Source: Micractinium sp. NFX-FRZ (lineage: Eukaryota > Chlorophyta > Trebouxiophyceae > Chlorellales > Chlorellaceae). Taken from it: a DNA stretch of 19,804 nucleotides. Below, in pieces: positions 18,157 through 19,804 of this stretch (position 1 is its first letter; each line of letters starts with the position of its first letter). The stretch lies in assembly GCA_029339195.1 (NCBI GenBank), contig JAPTJF010000706.1, positions 1 to 19,804 on the forward strand. Direction: 5' to 3'. Made by a program: the position numbers and the translations under genes. The notes beneath the pieces are model-generated. The model searched no databases, was not told where the DNA came from, and worked only from the letters and a program-made list of their open reading frames with translations.

Positions 18157-18550
18157 TCAGGCAACTGACAGTGCCGTGATGTGTGCCACAAGAGGGCTAG
18201 GCAGCTCCACACAGCTCTGCCGCTGGGCACCTGCCAGGCAGTGGGCTGCGCTGCGCAGACGCTCTCGCTCAACATGCGGCAGGTGCTGCACCAGCTGGGC
18301 TGCCAATTTGACTGACCGCCCCACCACTGCTGGCAGTGCCTTGCCTAGGGCTGGGTCATTGTATGTCACACACGCCTACTAGTAGTGCTGGGAGGGAGTC
18401 AGCCTCTGGCAGCAGGCCAGGACGGCATTCAGGCGCCTGGCCAGGCTGCCTGCTCTGAACAGTGCTGCCAGCACCTTGCCCGCCGGCGGTTGGGGCCTTC
18501 CGCCAGCAGGAAGCGAGCAGGGGCCGTGAAATTGCCACACCAATGCGGGT
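18157..18550 (-). pseudogene. Ankyrin-family relic (C-terminal part only)
   Basis: Read on the minus strand, the relic begins near 18550 with NFTAPARFLLAEGP. It continues after a frameshift near 18485 as PPAGKVLAALFRAGSLARRL and CCQRLTPSQHY. It meets two consecutive TAG codons (18376-18381), then resumes as DPALGKALPAVVGRS through LVQHLPHVERERLRSAAHCL to LPSPLVAHITALSVA and TGA at 18157-18159. This follows the order of the C-terminal module in the intact paralogues. Upstream ankyrin repeats were not recognised. The frameshift and the double stop make a functional product unlikely. Confidence 0.8.
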
Positions 18551-18697
18551 CCATAAATCCCTGTTCACGGCGGACAGCACGTGGCGGCGGCAGTGGCAGC
18601 ACAGCGGGGGGCGACGGCGGCAGCGGCAGTTGGGGGAGGACTGCAGCCCTCCTTTGGCGCCGTGCTGCCACACCCTCGGGTGTTTCAAACTGTGAGT

Positions 18698-18702
18698 TTA
18701 CA
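18698..18702 (-). terminator. TGTAA poly(A)-type signal, ankyrin paralogue 3
   Basis: A minus-strand TGTAA lies 165 bases past the paralogue 3 stop codon. Confidence 0.45.
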
Positions 18703-18824
18703 CACTGTTGGTGAAGAGGCAGTTGAATAATTAAACAGCTGAATGGCGGGTGCAAGGGTTCTTGGGGGCATCGTTACTAATTGTAGTTAACAGAGCATGG
18801 TGCTGCAGCAGTGAGCTGCACGAA

Positions 18825-18844
18825 GTTGGAGAGGCACACCCATG
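18825..18844 (-). repeat. Family 3' flank motif, paralogue 3 copy
   Basis: It contains the 14-mer GAGGCACACCCATG (18831-18844) shared exactly with the relic's 3' flank. It lies about 25 bases past the paralogue 3 stop. Confidence 0.6.
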
Positions 18845-18866
18845 GCTCAAGCCTGCCAGCATGCGC

Positions 18867-19691
18867 TCAGGCAGGGGCTGCTGAGCGAGACAGAATGTCC
18901 CACACAATGGCGCTGGGAAGGCCCGCACCACGCAGCTGATGGGCACGCGACAGGCACAGAGCGGCGGTGCGCAGGCGCTCTTGTTCGCCCGCAGGCTGGT
19001 GCCGCACCAGGAGCGCCGCCTCCTCGGTTGAGCGCCGCAGCACAGCGGGCAGGGCAGCGCCCAAGCCGTGGCAGGGATCTGGCACCTGCCCCCACTCCTC
19101 TGCTGTCAGCTGCTGCCGGCTGACCAGGGTGGCGTACAGGGGCAGCGCCCAGGCGCCCGCTCTGGCCAGAGCTGCCAGCACGTCCCCGGCTGGCGGCAGC
19201 GGGCCGTGCTCCAGCAGGTAACGAGCGGCGCCATGACTGTTACGGCGGATTACAACAGTCAGAGGAGTCATGTGGTGTGCATCCCTGACCAGGGCTGCCG
19301 CTGGCTCTGCATGAAGCAGCAGTCGCACCACTTCGATGTGGCTGTCGCCGCTCATGAGCGCCCACTGGAGGGGCGTGTAGCCGTAAGAGGCTGTGGCTGC
19401 CAGCGGGTCTGCGCCTGCTGCCAGCAGCAGCTGCACGCAATCAACATTGTTCCTCAGAGCTGCGAAATGCAGCGCAGAGTTCCCAGCATTGCTGCAGATG
19501 TTTGCGTCGGCACCCGCAGCAATCAGGGCCGCCAAGCACTGGGTGCACTCGTTAAAGGCAGCAGCGTGCAACGGCGCCCAGCCGGAGCCGTCTTGGACGT
19601 TGGCGTCTGCTCCCGCCACCAGGCACGCCCGCACGCCAGCCGCATCACCGCTGCGTGCTGCGGCCCAAAGCTGTCCTTCCAGCTCAGCCAT
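18867..19691 (-). CDS. Ankyrin-repeat protein, paralogue 3
   Basis: A single open exon from ATG 19691 to TGA 18867-18869 encodes 274 residues. Ankyrin repeats cover about residues 5-165, for example SGDAAGVRACLVAGADANVQ (14-33), GWAPLHAAAF, CLAALIAAGADANI, SALHFAALRNNVDCVQLLL, YGYTPLQWAL and EVVRLLLHA. The family C-terminal module covers about 183-268: LPLYATLVSRQQLTAEEW, GLGAALPAVLRRS, EAALLV, and LPSAIVWDIL just before the end. It is the best template for the family because no disruption is visible. The frame stays open upstream to a GTG at 19787, so an N-terminal extension is possible. ATG 19691 is preferred because the related paralogue starts at the equivalent Met. The protein is probably soluble and its partner is unknown. 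Confidence 0.85.
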   Translation of the reverse strand: MAELEGQLWAAARSGDAAGVRACLVAGADANVQDGSGWAPLHAAAFNECTQCLAALIAAGADANICSNAGNSALHFAALRNNVDCVQLLLAAGADPLAATASYGYTPLQWALMSGDSHIEVVRLLLHAEPAAALVRDAHHMTPLTVVIRRNSHGAARYLLEHGPLPPAGDVLAALARAGAWALPLYATLVSRQQLTAEEWGQVPDPCHGLGAALPAVLRRSTEEAALLVRHQPAGEQERLRTAALCLSRAHQLRGAGLPSAIVWDILSRSAAPA

Positions 19692-19804
19692 CCATGCTCC
19701 GCCGCCAGGCTGCACAAGTGCCAGCACGTCGGAATAATTCGCCCATTCCGGGTTTCGTTCCTGCCCCGTTCCTGCCTCGTTCGTCACGAACAGATAGCGG
19801 GAAC

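Overview
The window looks like nuclear DNA of a green alga, most likely a Chlorella-like trebouxiophyte. The reasons are GC-rich sequence, genes split by many short GT-AG introns (about 100-410 bases) with GTGAG-type donors and pyrimidine-rich GCAG acceptors, TGTAA poly(A)-type signals downstream of several stops, strong G/C-ending codon bias, and abundant Ala/Gln/Ser-Arg low-complexity coding sequence. The species is an inference. Nothing bacterial, viral or CRISPR-like was seen. All multi-exon models were joined by hand from splice signals, reading phase and family conservation.

Layout. 1-188: a 10-bp minisatellite. 189-2570 (+): an SR-type protein with Ala and Gln runs, a long Arg/Ser domain and a compact RRM-like C-terminus. 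3017-4554 (+): a Plus3-domain protein of the RTF1 type. 4903-6287 (+): Mediator subunit MED10 in five exons. 6852-8851 (-): anaphase-promoting complex subunit APC10/DOC1 in six exons, tail to tail with MED10. 9331-10180 (-): ankyrin paralogue 1, apparently frameshifted near its 5' end. 11409-12284 (-): ankyrin paralogue 2, intact. 13712-17512 (+): a 14-exon secreted cysteine-rich repeat protein. 18157-18550 (-): a decayed ankyrin-family relic. 18867-19691 (-): ankyrin paralogue 3, intact.

The left half is a block of conserved nuclear housekeeping genes: RNA processing, a transcription-elongation-type domain, Mediator and the cell-cycle ubiquitin ligase. They share no operon-like relation. The right half is a lineage-specific neighbourhood. 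It holds a locally duplicated ankyrin family on the minus strand that shares a conserved C-terminal module of about 100 residues, interrupted by the plus-strand cysteine-rich gene. The most novel-looking items are that cysteine-rich protein (48 mature cysteines, one repeat per exon, a 28-bp tandem repeat that triplicates a splice donor) and the ankyrin family with its unassigned C-terminal module.
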